A DNA stretch of 36,319 bases. Source: Bacteroidaceae bacterium (GTDB taxonomy: Bacteria; Bacteroidota; Bacteroidia; Bacteroidales; Bacteroidaceae). Shown one piece after another: positions 1 to 9,121 of this stretch (the first letter of the stretch is position 1; each line of letters begins with the position of its first letter). The notes beneath the pieces are model-generated. The model had not been told where the DNA came from. It was given only the letters and a program-made list of their open reading frames with translations, and did not search any database. The DNA is taken from assembly GCA_024398405.1 (NCBI GenBank), contig JAKSJE010000015.1, forward strand, positions 1 to 36,319. The letters are read 5' to 3'. The position numbers and the translations under genes were made by a program.

Positions 1-3000
1 CTCCTCCACGTCTATCGCCTTGCCGGGGAACTCGCTGAGGCGGTCGGCTGTCGTGATGATGTATTTCGATTCGGAGTCCTCAAGTATGAGGTTGATTCGT
101 TCCGTCGGATATTTGGGGTCGCATGGAATATATGCTCCACCGGCTTTGAGTACTCCGTACTGTGACATGATGAGCCGTGAGGTGCGTGGCAGTAGCAGCG
201 CGACGCGGTCGCCTGGCTTTACTCCTCGTCGGATGAGCGACCATGCTATGCGGTTCATGCATCCGTTCAGATGGGCATAGGTGATTGTGTCGTATATGCC
301 TGAGAAAGGATTCAGCGCTACGAGCGCCGGGGAATCGGCATGTGCCTCCGCACTGGCTTCGAAGAGTTTGTGGTAGAGCTGTATCGGAACTTCGGCCCGC
401 TTGGTCACATGGAAGGAACTGATGAGCTCCGACTGTGCTGGTGTGAGCATTGAGACCGTCGTCAGCATGGCGTCAGGCTTGGAGGTCATGTGGCTGAGCA
501 CCGTACCCATGGAGTCCGCGAACCCTTGTGCAAGCGACGGTGAATAGAGCGTGCTGTCGTATTGTATCTGTATGCCTGTCTCCTCGATGCTGATGGTGAA
601 CTTGAATTTCGGTCTTGAGTCACCGAAATGCCCGAACCTCATCTCGCCGTTGACTCCCGACTCAGGCTTGCTGATGGTGAGTGCCTCACGGATGCCGACC
701 TGATACTGGAAGAAGATGGTAGGTACGAGACCGAACTTCTCGGCGACCTGTGCGAAAGGATAGTTCTCGTGGTCGAGCGACCGTGCGAAGTCGTCGGCTG
801 TGGTCTTGACGAAATCCGCCACTGTGACATCGGCGATGTGCGAGGTGACGGCTATGGTGTTGACGAACATGCCCACTGTGTCGCTGACTGCCAGGTTGCC
901 GCGCCCGTTGGATATGGTGCAGAGACATACATCCTTGGTGTTGGTGTAGCGGCTTACGGTGTAGAAAGCCGCGGCGAGGAACAACTGTGCCGGTGTCACA
1001 CCCATTTCCTTTGCTGCCTTGGCCATCGCTGAATGGTCAACAGGGTAGTCCGCGAAGAGCAGGGTAGGGTGGTCTCCCTCCTGAGGAGTGACATCCTCTG
1101 TGATGTTTGACACTCCGTCAACAGTCTTCAGACGTTCGGTGAAGAAACGCTCAGACTCTTTGTATTCATCGTTTCCCACAGACGCCTTCTCATCGTTGGC
1201 GTGGCTGAAGTACGTATAAGTCTCGGTCTGAGGTGTCTTGCCTTCGATGGCTTCTGCCAACTGGCGGTTGAAGATGGCTTTCGACGCTCCGTCCATGACG
1301 AGGTGAAGTGTGTCAAGCAGGAGGATAGGTGAAGGGTGTCCTTTCGCCATGACGACGGTCGCGCGGTAGAGCGGACCCGCGGATGGATTGAACGGTTTGA
1401 TGAAGTCTGTCTTGAGTCGTTCGAGTTCCTCCTCCGAACCGACTGACACGACATTGACTTCCGGGACGAAATGCCCGGCATCGACCTGTACTACGTCCGT
1501 CCCGTCAATGCTGAAATGTGTGCTGAGTATCGGATGAGCCGCAATGACGGATTTCAGTGATGACACAATCATGTCGGCAGTGACACCCTCAGGGAACGAA
1601 TAGAGAGTCGGCATGTTGTATGCGGTTGACCCGGGGTTCTTGACGATGTCGTAATAGACACCTGTCTGTGCGAACGTGAGTGGAGCGGACGTCGGTGTCT
1701 CCGACTCTGGAGCCGACGGAGCCACGGTGTCATGTGTCCGCGGGGTCACGGATGGCGACAGTAGCGCATTGAGTATCTCGTTCTCTATCATGAGCAGCGA
1801 ACCTTCCCTGACAAGTCGCTGTGGCTTGATTTGTATGCCGTATCTCCTGAATATGAGAGTCGCGAGCTTGATGGCCGACAGTGAGGTCAGTCCGTAGAGC
1901 GCCAGACTGTCTTCGCTGCCGAAGGCGTCGGTCTTCAGGATTGGCGCTGTGATGTCCTTTATTTCCCGCTCAAGGATGTTGAGCGTATGCAGCCCGGTTG
2001 ATGTCTCCGGATTCACGCTCTTCGGCTTTACCTCAGGCACCGGCAGGTTCCTGACGTCCGTCTTCCCGTTAGGTGTGAGTGGGAAAGAGTCGAGTTGCAT
2101 GAATGCGCTTGGCACCATGTAGTGGGTGAGTGTCTGGCTGATCTCAGCCTTGAGCGCATCGGTGTCGATGTGGGTGGTGGCAGTGAAATAGGCAACGAGG
2201 AACTCGTCGTCGTTCTTCTTGCATACCTTCACGAGGCTCTGCTTGATATCCTTGCACCGATTGATGCACGACTCGATCTCACCTATTTCTATACGGAGAC
2301 CGTGCAGTTTGATTTGTCCGTCCATACGACCGAGGATCTCAATCTTGCCATCCCGAGTCCAACGCGCGTAGTCGCCGGACTTATACACACGCATACCATC
2401 ATACTCGATGAATGCCGCGGCTGTCTTGTCCGGGAGGTTGTTGTAGCCTGCCGCCACACCTATCCCGCCTATGAGCAACTCGCCCACGACACCAACCGGG
2501 AGTTCGTTGCCATCAGCGTCAACCACCCATTCGTGGTAGTTGAGCAGCGGCTGACCCACGGTGATGTGACTGGTGTCGGTAAGTTCCGCTACGTTCGAGG
2601 ACACAGTGATTTCCGTAGGTCCGTATGTGTTGAATATGCGCAGTCCTTTGATGGAATGCAGTCTGTCAAGCAGTACCGGTGAGTAACTCTCCCCGCCGCT
2701 CAAGATGACTTTGCAGTTGTGGAGGGCTTCCTCGAACTCCGGAATCTCCATGTATCCAAGCAGTCGTGAAGGCGTGCCGTTGAGGGCCTCCACGTCGTTC
2801 CTTCTCATCAGGTCGGCGAGGAGGATGGGATTCTCCGTCTCGTCCTCGTTGGCAAGCACACAGGTCAGTCCGTTAAGGATGGCACCGCCGAACTCCTTCA
2901 GTGACATATCGAACGAGAGTGTCGTGATGCACAGATAGTTCCTCACGCCTTCTTCTGTCAGGGCATGGATATGCCTGTTTGCCTCATGGTCGTAGAGATA

Positions 3001-4827
3001 GTTGCATATAGCCTCATGACGTAGCATCACCCCTTTCGGACGTCCGGTCGAGCCGGATGTGTAGATGAGATATACGAGCGAGTCTGGTGAGATGCTGACA
3101 TCCGGCCGTTTCCGCGTCTGCTGACTGTCCTCCATGTCGGACAGTCCCATGCAACCCACTAACTCCCTGACCGCTATGGCCTTGTCCTTGTACGCATCGA
3201 GATGGTCGTCTGTGGTGATTACGTACTTGGCTCCAGAGTCTTCAATGATGAGTCTGATTCTATCTGCAGGATAGGCCGGGTCGCAAGGTATATATGCCGC
3301 CCCTGCTTTGCTCACGCCGAACATGCAGCAGATGACATCGCTGGTTCGTGGCAAGAGAAGCACAATCCTGTCGCCGGCTGCCACTCCCCTGCTTACGAGA
3401 CGATGTGCTATGCGGTTGGTCTCTTGGTCTAACTGGCGGTAGGTGAGCGACCTGTCGCATGCTATGAGAGCCGTGGCGTCAGGAGTGACTTGGGCATAGT
3501 GCTCAATAGGCTCGAAGAACCTCTTGTATGGAACGGAGGCGGTGGCTGTGCGACGGAGGGCACTGACCTCCGCCCGTTGTGTGTCGCTCATTACGGATAT
3601 GTGCCGAAGGTCCGTTCCTGTCATCATCTCCTTTATGACTTCCCCGTACGAAAGGCAAAGGCCACTGATGAACTCGGACGTATATCTGTTGGTGGGGTAC
3701 TCCACGCGCAGAACGTACTTCCCGTCCATGGAAATCACCTTGACGTTGAGCTTGATGCCCGGGTGATGCTTCCTGAGGTATCTTGCCTCCTGCTCCTTGC
3801 CGTCAAGGAACAGCCGGAAGTTGTTGAGTGTGCCTTGGTAGGCGAAGCAGATATTGCAGGTCAGTCCCAGGTCGGCGTTCAACTCTCCGAAGGAGTAACA
3901 CGTGTTCATCCTGCTCTGACGGAGTTGGTTGGAGATGGTGTCAATGAGTCCTTCCGTGTTCTCCGTCCGGCTGAAGTCTGTATAGACAGGCAGTGTCTTC
4001 ACCATCATGGCGAAAGTCCTGCGTGTGTCTCTGTCCGGCCGCCCGTGGTAGATGGTAGAGAACAGCACTTCCTTGTTGCCGCTGTAGCGTGACAGCAGGT
4101 ATGCGAAAGCCGACGTGAACAACATGCTTTCCTTCACCTTCGTCTTGGAGCAGAAGTCGGTGATTGCATCCGACGTGATACCGACTGGTATGTCCACCGA
4201 CACGAAATGCTCGTCGGCTTTTCCCTTCACGTCTCCTTGCGGAAGACTGTCAATCCCCGACGCCGCAGAGAACACGGAGCGGTACCAGTCCTTCGCCTGC
4301 TGGTAGGCGTCAGTGTCCCTTACGGCGTTGTCGCGAAGAGTGAGGTCGAAAGCCGTCATGGCCTCGGCTTCGACAGCCTGACCGCTGTATGCCAGTTCCA
4401 CTTCCTTGTTGAATGTGACGAATGACATCCCGTCGAAGATGATGTGATGGAAGTCCACGTAGAGATAGTTGCGTTCAGGTGTCCTGTATATCTCGACTCG
4501 GAACAGTCTATCGTCATTTGTGAGGTCGAAGTCCGCTCCGAGGTGCTGGCTGACCTCATCGATGCTGGCGATGCCGGTTATCGTCGTGTGGAACGGCTCG
4601 TCAGAGTGGTCTTCGAAGATGAGGTCTCCCGACTCGTCGGTCGTAAGACGGCATTTGACGGATGGATGGGCTTCGATGACACGGTCGATGGCATGGGCAA
4701 GCCTGTCTATATCGACGTCTTCGCAAAGGGTATAGAGCATGTCTATGTTGTAATTGCCTTCTTCCTGTGCGTTGACGGTGGCGGCGTATATGCCCATTTG
4801 AGTCTGGGAAACTGGGTATGTATTCAT
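1..4827 (-). CDS. Non-ribosomal peptide synthetase, C-A-T-C-A..., 3' end beyond the window
   Basis: This is a large assembly-line enzyme that activates amino acids as adenylates and condenses them on a phosphopantetheine carrier. The frame is open from the ATG at 4827 to the left edge (1609 codons, partial). Condensation domain 1 begins at residue 1 and carries HHIIFDG at 127-133. Adenylation domain 1 has TSGSTGRPKGV from 590, NTYGPTE at 733-739, a YKSGD motif, GRMDGQIKLHG and PLTPNGK. The carrier domain has GLTSL with Ser982 as the likely pantetheine site. Condensation domain 2 has LHLVMDG at 1174-1180, so the first His of HHxxxDG is Leu while the second is kept. A second adenylation domain starts near 1485 (LKAGGAYIPCDP) and is cut off. 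A hand-aligned specificity code for A1 is D-M-K-N-I-S-T-V-S-K; I do not recognise its substrate. No NRPS lies upstream, so the leading C domain may be a starter (acylating) domain or may receive a substrate in trans. The product is unknown. Confidence 0.95.
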   Translation of the reverse strand, partial: MNTYPVSQTQMGIYAATVNAQEEGNYNIDMLYTLCEDVDIDRLAHAIDRVIEAHPSVKCRLTTDESGDLIFEDHSDEPFHTTITGIASIDEVSQHLGADFDLTNDDRLFRVEIYRTPERNYLYVDFHHIIFDGMSFVTFNKEVELAYSGQAVEAEAMTAFDLTLRDNAVRDTDAYQQAKDWYRSVFSAASGIDSLPQGDVKGKADEHFVSVDIPVGITSDAITDFCSKTKVKESMLFTSAFAYLLSRYSGNKEVLFSTIYHGRPDRDTRRTFAMMVKTLPVYTDFSRTENTEGLIDTISNQLRQSRMNTCYSFGELNADLGLTCNICFAYQGTLNNFRLFLDGKEQEARYLRKHHPGIKLNVKVISMDGKYVLRVEYPTNRYTSEFISGLCLSYGEVIKEMMTGTDLRHISVMSDTQRAEVSALRRTATASVPYKRFFEPIEHYAQVTPDATALIACDRSLTYRQLDQETNRIAHRLVSRGVAAGDRIVLLLPRTSDVICCMFGVSKAGAAYIPCDPAYPADRIRLIIEDSGAKYVITTDDHLDAYKDKAIAVRELVGCMGLSDMEDSQQTRKRPDVSISPDSLVYLIYTSGSTGRPKGVMLRHEAICNYLYDHEANRHIHALTEEGVRNYLCITTLSFDMSLKEFGGAILNGLTCVLANEDETENPILLADLMRRNDVEALNGTPSRLLGYMEIPEFEEALHNCKVILSGGESYSPVLLDRLHSIKGLRIFNTYGPTEITVSSNVAELTDTSHITVGQPLLNYHEWVVDADGNELPVGVVGELLIGGIGVAAGYNNLPDKTAAAFIEYDGMRVYKSGDYARWTRDGKIEILGRMDGQIKLHGLRIEIGEIESCINRCKDIKQSLVKVCKKNDDEFLVAYFTATTHIDTDALKAEISQTLTHYMVPSAFMQLDSFPLTPNGKTDVRNLPVPEVKPKSVNPETSTGLHTLNILEREIKDITAPILKTDAFGSEDSLALYGLTSLSAIKLATLIFRRYGIQIKPQRLVREGSLLMIENEILNALLSPSVTPRTHDTVAPSAPESETPTSAPLTFAQTGVYYDIVKNPGSTAYNMPTLYSFPEGVTADMIVSSLKSVIAAHPILSTHFSIDGTDVVQVDAGHFVPEVNVVSVGSEEELERLKTDFIKPFNPSAGPLYRATVVMAKGHPSPILLLDTLHLVMDGASKAIFNRQLAEAIEGKTPQTETYTYFSHANDEKASVGNDEYKESERFFTERLKTVDGVSNITEDVTPQEGDHPTLLFADYPVDHSAMAKAAKEMGVTPAQLFLAAAFYTVSRYTNTKDVCLCTISNGRGNLAVSDTVGMFVNTIAVTSHIADVTVADFVKTTADDFARSLDHENYPFAQVAEKFGLVPTIFFQYQVGIREALTISKPESGVNGEMRFGHFGDSRPKFKFTISIEETGIQIQYDSTLYSPSLAQGFADSMGTVLSHMTSKPDAMLTTVSMLTPAQSELISSFHVTKRAEVPIQLYHKLFEASAEAHADSPALVALNPFSGIYDTITYAHLNGCMNRIAWSLIRRGVKPGDRVALLLPRTSRLIMSQYGVLKAGGAYIPCDPKYPTERINLILEDSESKYIITTADRLSEFPGKAIDVEE

Positions 4828-4840
4828 TTCGTATGTGTTT

Positions 4841-5041
4841 AGGTGGGTTCTATAAATTCATTTCTGACGATTTTGAGATTTGTTTCGAGCAGATTGCTGT
4901 GCGGAGCGAGGGAGCATAGCGAGCTATGTGACCGAGTGACAAACAGCAAGATGCCGAAAGAAAGCCAAAAGCGGCGAAAAGTTTATTCTAACCCATTGTT
5001 ATGCTTATTTTATTGTAACGGTGAATTTTTAGAACCCACCT
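4841..5041. mobile_element. MITE-like inverted-repeat element, copy A (201 bp)
   Basis: The ends are near-perfect 19-bp terminal inverted repeats: AGGTGGGTTCTATAAATTC on the left and, read on the other strand, AGGTGGGTTCTAAAAATTC on the right (one mismatch). Inside is an imperfect palindrome at 4894-4949: TTGCTGT pairs with ACAGCAA, and the core is CATAG-CGAG-CTATG. It encodes no credible protein. Internal blocks such as TTTCGAGCAGATTG and AAAAGCGGCGAAAAGTTTATT recur in the element at 35938-36217. No clear target-site duplication is visible. It fills nearly the whole gap between the MATE stop and the NRPS start, 13 bp from the NRPS ATG. Transposase-dependent mobility is inferred from structure only. 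Confidence 0.75.
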
Positions 5042-5044
5042 TTA

Positions 5045-6793
5045 TTATTTATTCGGAGAATCAATAGGACCAGCCTTGAATGTCACTGTCGTCATGTTCT
5101 GACCGAACTGGTATTTGTATTGTATGTCGTTAGCCTCGCCGTTTGCGATGATGAGTCCGTATTGTCCATCCTTAGGTCCGATGGGGTTGAACGGGATTCC
5201 GTCATCGTTCAGCATCATGGTCACGCCCTCGTCCTTGACGGCTATTCTCAGGTCGGCACATGCGTTCTTGTTCTTCTGCTGGCTGTGCTGTGTGATATTC
5301 GCCATCAGTTCCTCTGCTGTCACCCTGATCCTGAATATGAGGTGCTCGTCTAAGTCTTGTGCCCTCAGCCACTGGCTCAGCGCCTTGAATGACTCATGCA
5401 TGGACTCCATGGAGTAGCCGAAGGACTGGTCGTAGGTGGGGAATTTGCTCTCCCGCGGTATCAGGATGACAGGGGTCAGGCTCTTGTCGTGCTTGCGGAT
5501 GACGGCCGTGACGATGAGGATGATGAGGAAGACGATGAGGTAGGCGATGAGGTTGCTCCACCAGACCAAGTCTTTCATGTAGTTCACGTTGAACCACATG
5601 ACTGGAATCACGCTCAGGCTCAGAGCGAACGAGATGAAGTTGGCGAGACCTGAGAACTTGAGGAGTTTGTAGTTGACCATGAGCAGGTAGAGAATGCAGA
5701 ATAACCAGAAGGCGAAACCGTAGATTCTGATTCCGTAGCAGCATTCTTCCATCAGTTCGGGTGGGCAGTCGAAGGTGTTCGCGATAATCTGCGGAAACAC
5801 CGCCAGTACGCCGAACGCGATGCAGAGGCTGGTGTTGAGAAACCTGAATGCTTCGTTCACTGTCATCCTGTGTCCGTAGTTGTCACCCAAGCCAATCTGG
5901 ATGGCGGCGAGTTGCTGCATCGTCTGGCATGCCCCCGTAACGAACATGTTGTATATGGTCATGATGTTGAGCATCACGGAGAATATGAACAGGCTCTCCT
6001 TGCCGAGGCCGGTGCTGATGATGTTCTGTGTGCAGTAGAGGTATATGGTCAGGCAGACACTTGCCACCGCGAAGGGCAGTCCCGTCGAGCAGGCTTCTGA
6101 CAGACACCTTCTGATGTCACTGAAGCGGATGAGCTCAAAGCGATACTGCGACTTCCCTTTGACGTAATGGGCTGACATGATAGCGATGGCCGTCGCATGT
6201 CCTATGACGGTGGAGATGGAACTGCCTATCACTCCCAACGAGAGGAACTGTATGAGTACGATGTCCATGATGATATGGAGGATGTTGTCCGTCAGCATGG
6301 CATGAGAGACAAGCCTTGGCGAACCGTCGATAGCGGTGAATCCTCCGAGGAAATACACCCCGAGGAACAGTGGCGTACCGATGATTATCGGTATGAAGTA
6401 TTCGCTTGCATATCCATAGAGGGCTTCGTTCTTGCATATCGCGTTGACGATAATCTCTGGCGAGAATATGCCGATCATCGACTCAGTGAGTCCGTATGCC
6501 GCAAGGACGAGGATTGTCGTCGAGAACAGCCGGTTCACTCTTCTCCTGTCTCCCTGCCCCATCGCCTTCGCCACAAGTATGCTCGCTCCGAGTCCTACCA
6601 ACTGGTAGAATGTGTAGTTCCCTTGTATGATGGGTTTGCACAACGACGTAGCCGACATGGCATTGTAGTCAATCAGATGGCTGACTATCACGCCGTCGAT
6701 GATGTTTCCTAACATCGCCGAGAGCGCGGTGAGGATGGAGGCTCCGAGGAACAGCCTGAACGCCTTGCCGGTCAGATATGATTTGCGTTCCAT
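5045..6793 (-). CDS. MATE-family transporter fused to an RsbW-type HATPase kinase domain
   Basis: The protein has 582 residues. Residues 1 to about 435 are a multi-pass membrane protein with MATE/polysaccharide-flippase character (for example LGNIIDGVIVSHL near 28, and repeated long hydrophobic segments ending near 432). Residues 450-575 form a cytoplasmic GHKL/HATPase domain of the anti-sigma-kinase (RsbW/SpoIIAB) type, with an N-box EELMANITQHS at 494-504, a G1-like NDDGIPFNP at 529-537 and a glycine-containing GLIIANGE near 546. No dimerisation/phosphoacceptor histidine domain is apparent between the halves, which argues against an ordinary sensor histidine kinase. The STAS gene sits 26 bp upstream in the same direction, so the two are probably co-transcribed. 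In the classical system RsbW-type domains phosphorylate STAS antagonists; that this one acts on its neighbour is inference. The transported substrate is unknown, although export of the adjacent NRPS product is possible. Confidence 0.88.
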   Translation of the reverse strand: MERKSYLTGKAFRLFLGASILTALSAMLGNIIDGVIVSHLIDYNAMSATSLCKPIIQGNYTFYQLVGLGASILVAKAMGQGDRRRVNRLFSTTILVLAAYGLTESMIGIFSPEIIVNAICKNEALYGYASEYFIPIIIGTPLFLGVYFLGGFTAIDGSPRLVSHAMLTDNILHIIMDIVLIQFLSLGVIGSSISTVIGHATAIAIMSAHYVKGKSQYRFELIRFSDIRRCLSEACSTGLPFAVASVCLTIYLYCTQNIISTGLGKESLFIFSVMLNIMTIYNMFVTGACQTMQQLAAIQIGLGDNYGHRMTVNEAFRFLNTSLCIAFGVLAVFPQIIANTFDCPPELMEECCYGIRIYGFAFWLFCILYLLMVNYKLLKFSGLANFISFALSLSVIPVMWFNVNYMKDLVWWSNLIAYLIVFLIILIVTAVIRKHDKSLTPVILIPRESKFPTYDQSFGYSMESMHESFKALSQWLRAQDLDEHLIFRIRVTAEELMANITQHSQQKNKNACADLRIAVKDEGVTMMLNDDGIPFNPIGPKDGQYGLIIANGEANDIQYKYQFGQNMTTVTFKAGPIDSPNK

Positions 6794-6819
6794 TGGCTAT
6801 GGATGATGAGTGTGGCGGA

Positions 6820-7128
6820 TTACTCTGTCATCTCGAAGATGCTGTCGAAACCCGTCAGCTGGAACAACTGCTTGATGTCTTCTCGCATTCCCTTGATGAT
6901 GACTTTCCCGTTCGTCGCTGTGGCATTCTTGTTAAGTGCCAATAGCACCCTCATCCCTGCCGAGGAGATATACTCCAACTGAGAGAAGTCAAGTGTGATC
7001 TCCTTGCCCGGGTCTTTCATCAGTGGCTCCAGAGTGGTCCTGACGTCATTCACTGCTGTTGTGTCCAACTCTCCTGAGAATGATACCAATGCGGTCTTCT
7101 CTTTGTTCTCGATGATTTTAGTAGTCAT
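6820..7128 (-). CDS. STAS-domain anti-sigma-factor-antagonist-like protein
   Basis: This 102-residue protein is a single STAS domain of normal family length (SpoIIAA/RsbV class). The hallmark segment LDFSQLEYISSAGMRVLL lies at 46-63. Aligned by eye to SpoIIAA, the phosphorylatable serine is Ser56; the aspartate that normally precedes it is Ser55, a common variant. The N-terminal strand VSFSGELDTT and the C-terminal LFQLTGFDSIF are typical. In the classical pathway such proteins are phosphorylated by an RsbW-type kinase and dephosphorylated by a PP2C-type phosphatase; no phosphatase or sigma factor is visible here. It is the first gene of a two-gene unit with the MATE-kinase fusion, whose C-terminal domain is its obvious candidate partner (inference). 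Confidence 0.93.
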   Translation of the reverse strand: MTTKIIENKEKTALVSFSGELDTTAVNDVRTTLEPLMKDPGKEITLDFSQLEYISSAGMRVLLALNKNATATNGKVIIKGMREDIKQLFQLTGFDSIFEMTE

Positions 7129-7301
7129 GTTATTGTCTGATTATAAGGTTGGTAAATATGATGCCGCCTTTCGTCTGCCGTATGACACACCGCATCACGC
7201 TCGGTCATGCCCAAAGATATGGAAACAGTCCATCGTCTTGATGAGGAAGCGGAACGTCCGCATGTCAGTATGGTTTTGCATGTCATGAATGATAATTCAC
7301 G

Positions 7302-7309
7302 CAAAGATA
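7302..7309 (-). promoter_or_regulatory. Candidate -7 box for the STAS/MATE unit
   Basis: Read on the minus strand this is TATCTTTG, a full match to the Bacteroidetes TAnnTTTG element, about 170 bp before the STAS start. No clean TTTG lies 19-21 bp upstream, so the call rests on the -7 box alone. Confidence 0.4.
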
Positions 7310-7433
7310 GTAATAAAAATTGATAAACTCATTACTTTCTCATGTAAATTTCGTCTTTTGTGATGAAATGGTTCCTCAGATAAGTCTCCATTTGTCCTCA
7401 GTTGCCGACGGACTGATGACATCGCATGTACAT

Positions 7434-7675
7434 TCAAAGACTCCCCGGACTGCGGATGAGACTACCATAGACTGCGTTTGAGACTACACACCTGTTAGTA
7501 ACAACTATATACCACCTGTTAGTAACAGGTATATACCACTTGTTAGTAACAGGTATATACCACTTGTTAGTAACAGGTGTATAGTGTTGTCCGTAATCGT
7601 GGATAATGCCATGCGCACCCTTGCGATGTCTCGTGCGTAGTATTGCCGAATGGCGTGCGGTGTGTCAAGTCCTGG
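7434..7675 (-). repeat. Composite dispersed repeat, copy R1
   Basis: This block is an inverted counterpart of the one at 31158-31555. Read on the minus strand it holds, in order, an about 90-bp conserved head (starting CCAGGACTTGACACACCGCA, including GAGACATCGCAAGGGTGCGC), four 24-bp palindromic units, two 22-bp units beginning CGCAGTCT or CGCAGTCC, and a short tail (CCGGGGAGTCTTTGA). It lies between two minus-strand transcription units and holds no credible gene. The head is highly similar between the copies, while the numbers of repeat units differ (4 and 2 here, 8 and 4 there). Confidence 0.85.
7492..7577. repeat. Four-unit palindromic tandem array (24-bp period)
   Basis: Units start at 7492, 7516, 7540 and 7564, an exact 24-bp period. 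Each is built around [C/T]TGTTAGTAACA, mostly CTGTTAGTAACAG or TTGTTAGTAACAG, separated by GTATATACCA-type linkers. The core is a 13-bp palindrome with a single central base. That suits a protein-binding site or cruciform better than an RNA hairpin. There are no unique spacers, so this is not CRISPR. Confidence 0.9.
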
Positions 7676-7715
7676 GGTCCCGTCGGATGTTGTTTGTAGG
7701 ATAATGGCTGACTCG

Positions 7716-7751
7716 AAAAAAGCCAGCCATCATGGAGGTGATGGCTGGCTT
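7716..7751 (-). terminator. Intrinsic terminator of the esterase unit
   Basis: On the minus strand the sequence is a perfect stem, AAGCCAGCCATCA pairing with TGATGGCTGGCTT, with a 6-nt loop CCTCCA and followed by a run of T's. It lies 63 bp after the esterase stop at 7814, exactly where a rho-independent terminator is expected. Confidence 0.93.
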
Positions 7752-7813
7752 GGGATTGTCGCTGAAAAGCATACGGAAGTGTATGCGTTGTGATGTGGGT
7801 ATGAGTCGGTTGG

Positions 7814-9049
<1,236 letters not shown>

Positions 9050-9121
9050 TTAAGTCCCGCCTCGTCACTCATGGGTCTGAGAAAGAGCAAGTAGTGTGTG
9101 CCTTGAAGTCTGTGCGCCTTG

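Noticed and set aside
628-4842. Several long plus-strand frames (for example 2095-2682, 3490-4092, 4444-4842)
   Set aside because: They are antisense to the NRPS, whose minus-strand frame shows all expected domain motifs in order; the plus frames look like no known protein.
4894-4949. Rho-independent terminator between the MATE and NRPS genes
   Set aside because: The palindrome has a large internal mismatch and no T-run on either side; it is better seen as part of the inverted-repeat element.
5045-6793. MATE-HATPase fusion as a conventional sensor histidine kinase
   Set aside because: There is no visible HisKA-type phosphoacceptor helix pair before the ATPase domain, and the neighbour is a STAS protein rather than a response regulator.
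7492-7577. Series of overlapping transcription terminators
   Set aside because: The palindromes have 6-bp arms around one base and no T-runs, so they make poor RNA hairpins; the true terminator is at 7716-7751.
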